From SHZL01 sp963784425 (GTDB lineage Bacteria; Pseudomonadota; Gammaproteobacteria; Xanthomonadales; SZUA-36): DNA of 64,000 nt. The notes beneath the pieces are model-generated. The model did no database searches. It worked only from the letters and a program-made list of their open reading frames with translations, and was not told where the DNA came from. Positions 42,970 to 50,335 of this stretch are shown here, piece by piece. The position numbers and the translations under genes were made by a program. The DNA is taken from NCBI GenBank assembly GCA_963784425.1, contig CAWARM010000008.1, forward strand, positions 1 through 64,000. The letters run 5' to 3'. Each line of letters starts with the position of its first letter. Position 1 is the stretch's first letter.

Positions 42970-44220
42970 TCAAGCGTGGAACTTGCGCAGAACGAGGGTC
43001 CCGTTTGTTCCGCCGAAGCCAAACGAATTGGACAGCGCAACCTCGATATTCATCTCCCGGGCCTGGTGCGGAACGTAATCGAGGTCGCAGCCTTCACCCG
43101 GATTGTCCAGGTTGATGGTCGGTGGCGCCAAGCGGTCACGCATAGCCAGGATGGTGAAAATTGCTTCTGCTCCGCCCGCCGCGCCAAGCATGTGGCCCGT
43201 CATTGATTTGGTGGAACTGATGGCCACTTTGCGCGCGTGGTCACCCAGGGTCGTTTTGACTGCATCAGACTCCGCACGATCACCCAGTTGCGTGGAGGTG
43301 CCATGGGCATTGATATAGTCCACTTGCTGTGGATTGATGTGAGCGTCAGCCAGTGCAATTCTCATGCATCGGGCAGCCCCCTCGCCATCGGCCGGTGGTG
43401 CGGTCATATGGTATGCATCGGCGCTCATGCCGAACCCGACCAGTTCTGCATGGATGTGTGCACCTCTGCGTCGGGCATGCTCCAGTTCCTCCAGCACCAC
43501 CACTCCGGCCCCGTTGGAGAGAACAAAGCCATCTCTGTCTCGATCCCACGGCCGGCTGGCAGCTGCCGGGTTGTCGTTTCTTGTTGACATGGCCTTGGCT
43601 GAAACAAATCCCGCCATGCCGGTCGGACTGGTTGCGTATTCCGCACCGCCGGCAACCATGACATCGGCATCACCATAACGAATCATGCGTGCCGCAATGC
43701 CAATGCTATGGGTAGAGGTTGTACACGCGCTTACGATGGCCATGTTCGGTCCTTTGAAGCCGTAGCGAATGGACAAAATACCGCTGATCATGTTGACGAT
43801 GGACCCGGGAATGTAAAACGGGGAAATCCGTCGTGGACCTTTTTCCCGGTAGATCAACATGGTGCTTTCAATCGTAGCTATACCGCCAATTCCTGAACCG
43901 ATGGCACAGCCAACGCGTTCTCTGTCCACACCTTCGGCTTCCTTACCCAAGCCGGCATGTTCAATGGCTTGCACCCCGGCTGAAATGCCGTAGTGCATGA
44001 ACTTGTCGTAGCGCCTTACCTCTTTATCCTCGATATAGCGCGACAGCTCCAGGCCACGGATTTCGCCGGCAATGCGGGTGGCTAATTCGGAGCCATCAAA
44101 CTCGGTGAGGGGGCCGATGCCACTTCGCCCGTGGCAAATCGCTTCCCATGATTCGTCAACGGAATTTCCGACCGGGCATACCAGGCCCATACCGGTTATG
44201 ACGATGCGACGTTGTGTCAC
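42970..44220 (-). CDS. fabF: 3-oxoacyl-[ACP] synthase II
   Basis: 416 residues from a GTG start with AGAGG upstream. Condensing enzyme of fatty-acid elongation, needed for long and unsaturated chains. The Cys-His-His triad appears in VSACTTSTHSIG (Cys166), NAHGTSTQLGD and TGHMLGAAG, and the thiolase-like C-terminus is GGTNGTLVLRK. It is the last fab gene before pabB. A perfect 24-bp hairpin lies between it and acpP. Confidence 0.97.
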   Translation of the reverse strand: MTQRRIVITGMGLVCPVGNSVDESWEAICHGRSGIGPLTEFDGSELATRIAGEIRGLELSRYIEDKEVRRYDKFMHYGISAGVQAIEHAGLGKEAEGVDRERVGCAIGSGIGGIATIESTMLIYREKGPRRISPFYIPGSIVNMISGILSIRYGFKGPNMAIVSACTTSTHSIGIAARMIRYGDADVMVAGGAEYATSPTGMAGFVSAKAMSTRNDNPAAASRPWDRDRDGFVLSNGAGVVVLEELEHARRRGAHIHAELVGFGMSADAYHMTAPPADGEGAARCMRIALADAHINPQQVDYINAHGTSTQLGDRAESDAVKTTLGDHARKVAISSTKSMTGHMLGAAGGAEAIFTILAMRDRLAPPTINLDNPGEGCDLDYVPHQAREMNIEVALSNSFGFGGTNGTLVLRKFHA

Positions 44221-44275
44221 GCTGAAAACCTCTATTGTTTTTTGCTAACTCACTACCGGAGCCGATGGAAAGCCA

Positions 44276-44326
44276 GGGAGCCTCTGATCCATTATGCGCG
44301 GAGCGCATAATGGATCAGAGGCTCCC
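44276..44326. repeat. Perfect 24-bp hairpin between acpP and fabF
   Basis: The left arm 44276-44299 and right arm 44303-44326 are exact reverse complements (GGGAGCCTCTGATCC.. outward), with a 3-base loop GGA. It lies 57 bases after the acpP stop and 56 before fabF. No T run follows in the direction of transcription, so it is not a standard intrinsic terminator. It may stabilise the acpP mRNA 3' end, pause RNA polymerase, or be a mobile palindrome. Confidence 0.9.
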
Positions 44327-44382
44327 CAAGGATTTTGTGGCCGGTAGTAACTGGCCAGCCAGGATCTAACGAAGTGAAAATC

Positions 44383-44616
44383 TCAGACGTTAGCAGTAAC
44401 GTAGTCAATCGCCTGCTGCACGCTGGTGATTTTCTCGGCTTCTTCATCAGGAATCTCACACTCAAATTCCTCTTCCAGAGCCATCACCAGTTCAACAGTA
44501 TCCAGCGAGTCCGCACCAAGGTCGTCGACGAAGGATGCACTGGGCGTAACTTCGTCTTCTTTGACTCCGAGTTGCTCGATGACGATTTTCTTGACGCGTT
44601 CTTCAATACTGCTCAT
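44383..44616 (-). CDS. acpP: Acyl carrier protein
   Basis: 77 residues. The 4'-phosphopantetheine serine is in GADSLDTVELVMALEEEF, the normal place. It carries growing acyl chains for FabD/H/F/G and for PlsX. I use ATG 44616 (MSSIEERVKKIV); the GAGG is about 11 bases upstream. An extension of 13 residues would be basic and atypical. Between fabG and fabF, as usual. Confidence 0.98.
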   Translation of the reverse strand: MSSIEERVKKIVIEQLGVKEDEVTPSASFVDDLGADSLDTVELVMALEEEFECEIPDEEAEKITSVQQAIDYVTANV

Positions 44617-44776
44617 TTTGGGGATTTTCCTCTTTTGTGTGATACAGGGCCGCAATTCTAGTTAATCTATGACTCCGATACTAGCTTATTGCCATTCGGG
44701 CTAGTATGGTGCTTACGCCAGATATTAGAGCTTTAAATATATTTATCAGATAGATGAAGCTCATACCTGAAAATAG
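44617..44776 (-). promoter_or_regulatory. AT-rich leader of acpP, likely own promoter
   Basis: 160 bases between fabG and acpP that are visibly richer in A/T than their surroundings (for instance TTTAAATATATTTATC). A TAGAAT sits about 40 bases before the acpP start as a possible -10 element, without a convincing -35. acpP often has its own strong promoter, because the protein is needed in excess. This is inference from composition and position. Confidence 0.35.
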
Positions 44777-45523
44777 TTACATATACATTCCGCCGTTAAC
44801 GTGCAAAGTATGGCCGGTAATGTAGCCACCGGCAGGTGACGCGAGAAACGCGACAGCGGCAGCGATATCCTGCGGCTGGCCAAGCCGCTGCAAGGCAATG
44901 CCTTTCAGTAATTCATCGCGCTGCGCCTGATCCATTGATCGCGTCATGTCGGTGTCAATGAAACCGGGCGCGATGACATTAACCGTAATGGCGCGGGATC
45001 CCACTTCCCGCGCAAGTGAGCGGCTAAAACCCTCGATTCCGGCCTTGGCTGCAGCATAGTTTGCCTGGCCCGCATTACCCATGGAAGCAACCACGGAGGA
45101 AATGCTGATGATGCGACCGGAGCGGGCCTTCATCATGCCCCGCAGACAAGCCCTGCTTAAGCGAAAGACCGATTTGAGGTTGGTTAGCATCACGTCGTCC
45201 CAGTCGGCGTCCTTCATCCGCAGGAGCAACTGGTCGCGGGTGATTCCTGCGTTATTTACCAGGATCGTGGGTGCGCCGAGAGACCCCGAAAGACTCTGCA
45301 CCAAGTCCTCTGCGGCATGGTCGTCAGTAACATTCAACACTGCGCCCCGGCAGTCCGGATTAAGCGCACTTAGCCGTTGGGTGATCGCCGCGCTTCCTGC
45401 AGCGCTGGTTGCGGTGCCAATTACCCGTGCTCCCATTTGTGCGAGTGTGTCAGATATGGCCGCGCCAATCCCGCGAGTGGCTCCGGTCACCAGGGCTACC
45501 TGTCCCAGCAGAGTATTTTCCAT
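44777..45523 (-). CDS. fabG: 3-oxoacyl-[ACP] reductase
   Basis: 248 residues, a short-chain dehydrogenase that uses NADPH. TGATRGIG binds the cofactor, NNAGITRDQLL is the structural motif, and SISSVV...YAAAKAG holds the Ser-Tyr-Lys triad. The ATG at 45523 has GGAG 7 bases upstream, inside the last codons of fabD. A longer form from GTG 45535 is less likely. Reduces beta-ketoacyl-ACP made by FabH and FabF. Confidence 0.97.
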   Translation of the reverse strand: MENTLLGQVALVTGATRGIGAAISDTLAQMGARVIGTATSAAGSAAITQRLSALNPDCRGAVLNVTDDHAAEDLVQSLSGSLGAPTILVNNAGITRDQLLLRMKDADWDDVMLTNLKSVFRLSRACLRGMMKARSGRIISISSVVASMGNAGQANYAAAKAGIEGFSRSLAREVGSRAITVNVIAPGFIDTDMTRSMDQAQRDELLKGIALQRLGQPQDIAAAVAFLASPAGGYITGHTLHVNGGMYM

Positions 45524-45525
45524 GC

Positions 45526-46461
45526 TCAGCTCCACTTCCCAAGAGTCTCACTCATGACCGCCAAATCAACCAGTGCAACCGTATCCGCTTCGCGCACAAT
45601 GCGGCGGTTCAACCCCGCCAGCACTTTGCCTGGGCCACACTCTGCAAATCGCCCGACCCCCTGGGAGGCGAGCGCTGCTATCGTGTCAGCCCACCGCACC
45701 GGCTGCCACAATTGTTGCTCCAGGACAGCGCGAATAGCCGGGGTACTGGCACGGGTCTGCGCATCAACATTATGCAATACCCTCGCGTTTCCGGGCGAAA
45801 AGTCCGTCGCTGCGAGGACACGGGCGAACTCGGCCGCCGCTTGCTGCATCAGGGCACAATGAGAAGGAACACTAACGGCGAGTGGAACAGCGCGTTTGGC
45901 GCCTGCCGCCAATGCTTGTTCACAGGCCCGTTCCACCGCTGCGCGGTCGCCGGCGATAACAACCTGCCCAGGCGAATTAAAGTTAGCGCAGGAAACGACC
46001 TGTCCCTGGGCTGACCGTGCGCACACCTCAATCAAAGCTGCTTCCTCCAGACCCAGGATTGCTGCCATCGCTCCGGATCCGGGGGGTGTTGCTGCCTGCA
46101 TCAGGCGGGCGCGCTCGGCCACCAGTTTCACGGCGCCGGTAAATTGCAGAGTCCCCGCTGCCACCAGCGCGCTGTATTCTCCAAGGCTGTGACCTGCCAT
46201 GTAATCCGGCTCAAACCCACCCAGCGACTTCCAGGTTCGCCAGCAGGCAATGCCCGCAGCCAGCATCGCCGGTTGGGTAATTTCCGTCTGGTTTAGCCGC
46301 TGCTCCGGACCACGTTGCACGACCGCCCACAGATCATAGCCAAGCACTTCCGAAGCTTCCGCAAATGTGTCCGTAACGAGCGCGGACTGGGTGGCCAGCT
46401 GCGCCAACATTCCAAGGGATTGTGAGCCCTGGCCGGGAAAAAGAAACGCCGTCTTGTTCAT
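45526..46461 (-). CDS. fabD: Malonyl-CoA:ACP transacylase
   Basis: 311 residues. The nucleophile is in GHSLGEYSAL (Ser92); FLFPGQGSQ opens the protein and a catalytic His lies in SVPSHCALM. It loads malonyl groups onto AcpP. Two bases before fabG and 32 after fabH, so part of the fabHDG-acpP transcript. Confidence 0.97.
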   Translation of the reverse strand: MNKTAFLFPGQGSQSLGMLAQLATQSALVTDTFAEASEVLGYDLWAVVQRGPEQRLNQTEITQPAMLAAGIACWRTWKSLGGFEPDYMAGHSLGEYSALVAAGTLQFTGAVKLVAERARLMQAATPPGSGAMAAILGLEEAALIEVCARSAQGQVVSCANFNSPGQVVIAGDRAAVERACEQALAAGAKRAVPLAVSVPSHCALMQQAAAEFARVLAATDFSPGNARVLHNVDAQTRASTPAIRAVLEQQLWQPVRWADTIAALASQGVGRFAECGPGKVLAGLNRRIVREADTVALVDLAVMSETLGKWS

Positions 46462-46493
46462 TTGTATCTGATCCTTCCGGTTCAGGAGCGAAT

Positions 46494-47468
46494 TCAGTAG
46501 CGAATGAGCGCGGATCCCCAGGTGAAACCGCCGCCAAATGCTTCCAGCAGCAGCATGTCCCCCCGTTGGATGCGCCCGTCACGGACCGCCTCATCCAGCG
46601 CAAGAGGAACCGAAGCAGCTGATGTATTTCCATGCCGGTCAACGGTTACCACGACCTGGTCGAGGTCCATTTCAAGCATCTTGGCAGTGGCGGTAATGAT
46701 CCGGTAATTTGCCTGGTGTGGAATGAGCCAGTCCAGATCAGATTTCTTGAGCTTATTGGCGCCCAGGGTTTCCTCGACCATGCGTCCCAGGGTGCGCACT
46801 GCCACTTTGAAGACTTCGTTGCCCTTCATCATGATCTCTGCCCGGCCTTCGTTTTCCTCGATGCCGTCGAACCCGCAGGACACACCCACCTTGGTGGTTA
46901 GCAAATCGGCATAGTTACCATCAGCGTGGATATGAGTAGACAGTATTCCCGGTTCATCCGCCGCCTCCAGCACAACCGCGCCGGCGCCGTCGCCGAACAA
47001 TACCGCGGTATCGCGCTTGTTCCAGTTGATCAGTTTTGACAAGGTTTCCGCGCCACAAACCAAAACCCGGCGCGCGTCTCCGCAACGGATGTACTTATCA
47101 GCAACACTCAGGGCGTACATGAAACCGGAACAGGCCGCATTGATATCCATAGCCCCAACGTCCCGCAAGCCCAGTTGCTTTTGCAGCAAGCAGGCCGAGC
47201 TGGGAAAAATCAGATCCGGCGTCGTAGTGCCCAGGATGAACAGGTCAATTTCCTCCGGCTCAATGGCCGCAGCGGCAATGGCTTTGCGGCAAGCCTCCAG
47301 GCCCAGGGTGGTAGTGGTTTCGCCTTCGCTGACAATCCGCCGCTCACAAATTCCTGTCCTGGAGCGGATCCACTCATCGGTGGTTGCCATGACTTTCTCC
47401 AGGTCACTATTGGTGACAATCCGCTCGGGCAATTGGCTGCCAGTTCCCATTATTCTTGAGTAAATCAC
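46494..47468 (-). CDS. fabH: 3-oxoacyl-[ACP] synthase III
   Basis: 324 residues. It starts fatty-acid synthesis by condensing acetyl-CoA with malonyl-ACP. The triad is Cys113 (DINAACSGF), His in WLIPHQANYRI and Asn in GNTSAAS. The GTG start overlaps the plsX stop by four bases (GTGA). A C-terminal FGGGFTWGSALIRY end is typical. Confidence 0.97.
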   Translation of the reverse strand: MIYSRIMGTGSQLPERIVTNSDLEKVMATTDEWIRSRTGICERRIVSEGETTTTLGLEACRKAIAAAAIEPEEIDLFILGTTTPDLIFPSSACLLQKQLGLRDVGAMDINAACSGFMYALSVADKYIRCGDARRVLVCGAETLSKLINWNKRDTAVLFGDGAGAVVLEAADEPGILSTHIHADGNYADLLTTKVGVSCGFDGIEENEGRAEIMMKGNEVFKVAVRTLGRMVEETLGANKLKKSDLDWLIPHQANYRIITATAKMLEMDLDQVVVTVDRHGNTSAASVPLALDEAVRDGRIQRGDMLLLEAFGGGFTWGSALIRY

Positions 47469-48535
47469 GCCTCTGTCTCCAATTGATACGCCCGCATTGA
47501 CGTCTCGATTTTTTCCGGGACGCCCCGCCTTGCTTCCCGCCCCGCCTCCAATATGGCCTGTGTCATGGATTCGCAGTCTGCCCCGCCATGGCTCTTGACC
47601 ACAACGCTTTTCAGGCCCAGCAGCGGCGCACCATTATGCGCAGACGGATCAAGTTGCGCCATCAGTTGGCGCAGCGCCGGCTTTACCAGCACACCGCCGA
47701 GACGGGTGGAGAAACCGGAGCGCAATGCGAAGTTGAGTCTGGCGACAAGAAAACGAACCAGGCCCTCACTGGATTTCAGGATAAGGTTTCCTGCAAACCC
47801 GTCACAAACTGCAACATCAACTTTTCCTGAGAAGATGTCGTTTCCTTCGATAAAGCCGACATAATTCAGCGGCAACAACTTGAGTTGCTGATGAGCATCC
47901 CGCACCAGTTCATGGCCTTTGCTGTCTTCATGGCCCACATTGAGCAAACCAACCCTGGGCTGGTCAATCCCATCGGCCACCTGTGCGGTAACAGAGCCCA
48001 TGACCGCGAATTGGACCAGCTGTCGAGCGCTCACATTGACGTTGGCACCCAGATCCAGCAGGCCCGTTTGTCCGTTGGTACACGGCACATGAGCCATTAG
48101 CGCGGGACGCTGAATGCCGGGCAATAGTCCCACGAGTTTTACGCCAAGAGTCATTAGTGCTGCGGTGCTTCCACCACTGACGCAGGCATCTGCCTTCCCG
48201 TCAGCAAGCAACTGCAAAGCCTGCCACATGCTGCTTGTTTGGCCGCGGCGTAAAACAGCCGTGGGTTTGGCATCCGCAGGTAACACGTCGGGGGCATGGT
48301 GCACGGCTAGCCGGGCACCGACCGCTCGCCTGGCATTGGCCAGTGCGGACTCAACGGCGGATTGTTGACCCACCAGGACAATTTTGATCCCGGGGTCCTT
48401 GGCGAGCGCTGAAATGGCGGCAGGGACAGTTACCCGGGGACCGTGGTCTCCCCCGTGAACATCCAGGGCAAGGGTAGCGAAAGGCGCGCCGGGTTCTGCA
48501 GAACCGGAAGCAGTGATCGCTTCAGTACGGAGCAA
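47465..48535 (-). CDS. plsX: Phosphate acyltransferase PlsX
   Basis: 356 residues. It converts acyl-ACP to acyl phosphate, the donor for PlsY in phospholipid synthesis. The signature appears as LALDVHGGDHGP (usually DAMGGDxGP), with RGQTSSMWQALQLL, a GGSTAALM motif and the C-terminal GADCESM-like end. The start is a TTG at 48535 and may lie further in, because the first about 20 residues are not conserved. Located between rpmF and fabH. Confidence 0.94.
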   Translation of the reverse strand: MLRTEAITASGSAEPGAPFATLALDVHGGDHGPRVTVPAAISALAKDPGIKIVLVGQQSAVESALANARRAVGARLAVHHAPDVLPADAKPTAVLRRGQTSSMWQALQLLADGKADACVSGGSTAALMTLGVKLVGLLPGIQRPALMAHVPCTNGQTGLLDLGANVNVSARQLVQFAVMGSVTAQVADGIDQPRVGLLNVGHEDSKGHELVRDAHQQLKLLPLNYVGFIEGNDIFSGKVDVAVCDGFAGNLILKSSEGLVRFLVARLNFALRSGFSTRLGGVLVKPALRQLMAQLDPSAHNGAPLLGLKSVVVKSHGGADCESMTQAILEAGREARRGVPEKIETSMRAYQLETEA

Positions 48536-48585
48536 CTTGACGACAGGACCGTTCCCGGGCGGGAAGCCCGGGACGAGAGGCTCGA

Positions 48586-48780
48586 CTATTCTTCGGCAAT
48601 CTCGACGACTTTGTCGTCGATCACCTTACGGCCTTTGTAATAGCCTTCCGGGCTTACGTTATGCCGCAAGTGGGTTTCACCGGATGTCCGGTCAACTGAC
48701 AGCGTGGGCGCTTGCAGCGCGTCGTGTGAACGTCGCATGCCTCGCGTTGAAGGTGTCTTGCGACTTTTTTGCACAGCCAT
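48586..48780 (-). CDS. rpmF: 50S ribosomal protein L32
   Basis: 64 residues. The L32 pattern is complete: AVQKSRKTPSTRGMRRSHDA..., then HLRHNVSPEGYYKGRKV. It lacks the four zinc Cys found in some lineages, so it is the Cys-minus form. It lies between yceD and plsX, as in E. coli. ATG 48780 is used; two extra residues upstream are possible. Confidence 0.97.
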   Translation of the reverse strand: MAVQKSRKTPSTRGMRRSHDALQAPTLSVDRTSGETHLRHNVSPEGYYKGRKVIDDKVVEIAEE

Positions 48781-48865
48781 GATCAATACTCCCGATAGAT
48801 AAACAAATATGAATAAACAAATATCCTTAAATCATTCCGGCAATTCGCGCCATGCTGCCGGCGCT

Positions 48866-49450
48866 CTACTTACCGCGTTTGTTCTGTCCTTTGCTCCGCC
48901 CTTCCCGCCCGGCTTGTTTCCCAGCTTCTCTTTGGGCAAGTTGTTCCGCCAGGCCGGCAAAAGGTTGCCTCACACGTTCCTTATCCGTTGCAAATGGCTC
49001 TTTCTCTGAAGTGCTCACCTGGAATTGCGCCGCATCCAGGTTCGGATTCCTGGGCACCTGGGGCAAGGCCAGAAGCAATTCGTCTTCCACCAGGTCAAGT
49101 AATGCCAGCCTTCCGTGCTGCACCAGGACTGGTTCATAGTTGTCCGGCAGTAACGCTTCCTCTGCAATATCTCCGATTACGCCCAATGTCGAGCTTCGGT
49201 GAATTGACTCGGTGTAGGGCTCCAAACTGAGTTGGCACTGCAGTGACAGTTCGGCCTCCACTTCGATCTCAATCGTAACCCGTGCCTGCTGGTCAAATTC
49301 AAAGTCCGCCCTGAATCGAGCCTCTCCTGCACTACTTGCCAGCAATGGCAGCAATCGCTGCATCCTGGCAAGTGGCACCGAGCCTTCAAACCGTCTGCGG
49401 CCTTCGGCCGCTTTCCTTGGATCAAGCCAGTCTGGATATTCCAATGACAT
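48866..49450 (-). CDS. yceD: 23S rRNA accumulation protein YceD (DUF177)
   Basis: 194 residues. DUF177 features: an N-terminal amphipathic domain, ARFRADFEFDQQARVTIEIEVE, a central LQCQLSLEPY and ALLDLVEDELLLALP. The C-terminus has a Gln/Lys-rich tail. In E. coli it is needed for normal 23S rRNA levels. The ATG at 49450 has GGAG 6 bases upstream. First gene of yceD-rpmF-plsX-fab, divergent from maf. Confidence 0.93.
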   Translation of the reverse strand: MSLEYPDWLDPRKAAEGRRRFEGSVPLARMQRLLPLLASSAGEARFRADFEFDQQARVTIEIEVEAELSLQCQLSLEPYTESIHRSSTLGVIGDIAEEALLPDNYEPVLVQHGRLALLDLVEDELLLALPQVPRNPNLDAAQFQVSTSEKEPFATDKERVRQPFAGLAEQLAQREAGKQAGREGRSKGQNKRGK

Positions 49451-49589
49451 TACCAGCTCCACTACAAGCGCAGATCCGATTCAGTAAAACACAGGTTGGT
49501 TGAACCTACTATCCTGAACCTCTAATCTGAGCAACTGGCCAAGACCGCCAGGTAACTGCCCGACACAAACCGGTTATTTTACAACATAA

Positions 49590-50186
49590 ATGCCATTTCA
49601 GTCACATCGAAGAAAATTAATTCTGGCCTCGACCAGCCCCTATCGCCGGGCATTGCTGACCCGCCTGTCAATTCCATTCACGGTACACGGTCCCCATATC
49701 GATGAATCCCCCCTGCCCGGCGAGTCCGCTTCTGCCCTGTCGCAAAGACTTGCGTTGGCAAAGGCGAGTCACATTGCGGCGGAATTTCCCGAAGCCGTGG
49801 TGATCGGCTGTGACCAGGTCGCCGAATCCGCGGGACGCGCGGTCGGCAAGCCAGGCACTGCAGACAACGCCTTCCATCAACTTCTGGATTTCAGCGGCCG
49901 GGAGGCAAGGTTTTACACCGCAACCGCGGTCATTTGCCTCGCCACCGGGTTCAGTGGGCAAGCTCTGGATACTACTGCAGTGAGATTCAGAGAATTGACC
50001 GACAACGAAATCCGCAGGTATATAGCACTGGACCAGCCATTTGACTGTGCCGGCTCGTTCAAATCTGAAGCGGCTGGCCCTGCGTTGATGCAATCCATGT
50101 CGACACAGGATCCCTCGGCAATCGTTGGCCTGCCCTTGATTGCGCTGTGCGGACTGCTTCGGGCAGCAGGGTTTAACTTGCCCTGA
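49590..50186 (+). CDS. yceF: Maf/YceF-family nucleotide pyrophosphatase
   Basis: 198 residues. Hydrolyses non-canonical or modified nucleoside triphosphates (m7GTP in E. coli YceF). Motifs: ILASTSPYRRALL at the start, HIDESPLPGE, VIGCDQVAES and GSFKSEAAGPALM. It is divergent from yceD with a 139-base gap that holds both promoters. The orientation next to the yceD-rpmF-plsX operon is standard. Confidence 0.94.
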   Translation: MPFQSHRRKLILASTSPYRRALLTRLSIPFTVHGPHIDESPLPGESASALSQRLALAKASHIAAEFPEAVVIGCDQVAESAGRAVGKPGTADNAFHQLLDFSGREARFYTATAVICLATGFSGQALDTTAVRFRELTDNEIRRYIALDQPFDCAGSFKSEAAGPALMQSMSTQDPSAIVGLPLIALCGLLRAAGFNLP

Positions 50187-50287
50187 CTGCAGCTGGATAC
50201 CGGCGGACCGCTCCCGGGCTGCTCGTTGCAGGATTGGTCGGGCATATTCTGATCTGGCATAATCAATCATCCGCACCATACCGTGCC

Positions 50288-50335
50288 GTACGGAATCCTG
50301 AACATGAGCAATCCCGAATATGAGTAATCCTGAAT
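50288..50335. repeat. 16-bp tandem duplication over the fadJ-like start codon
   Basis: Units at 50304-50319 (ATGAGCAATCCCGAAT) and 50320-50335 (ATGAGTAATCCTGAAT) match at 14 of 16 bases. A third, degenerate unit at 50288-50303 shares 10. The first ATG starts a 7-codon frame (MSNPEYE) whose TAA lies inside the second, real start region (ATGAGTAA). The 16-base period puts the two starts out of frame. Confidence 0.85.
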
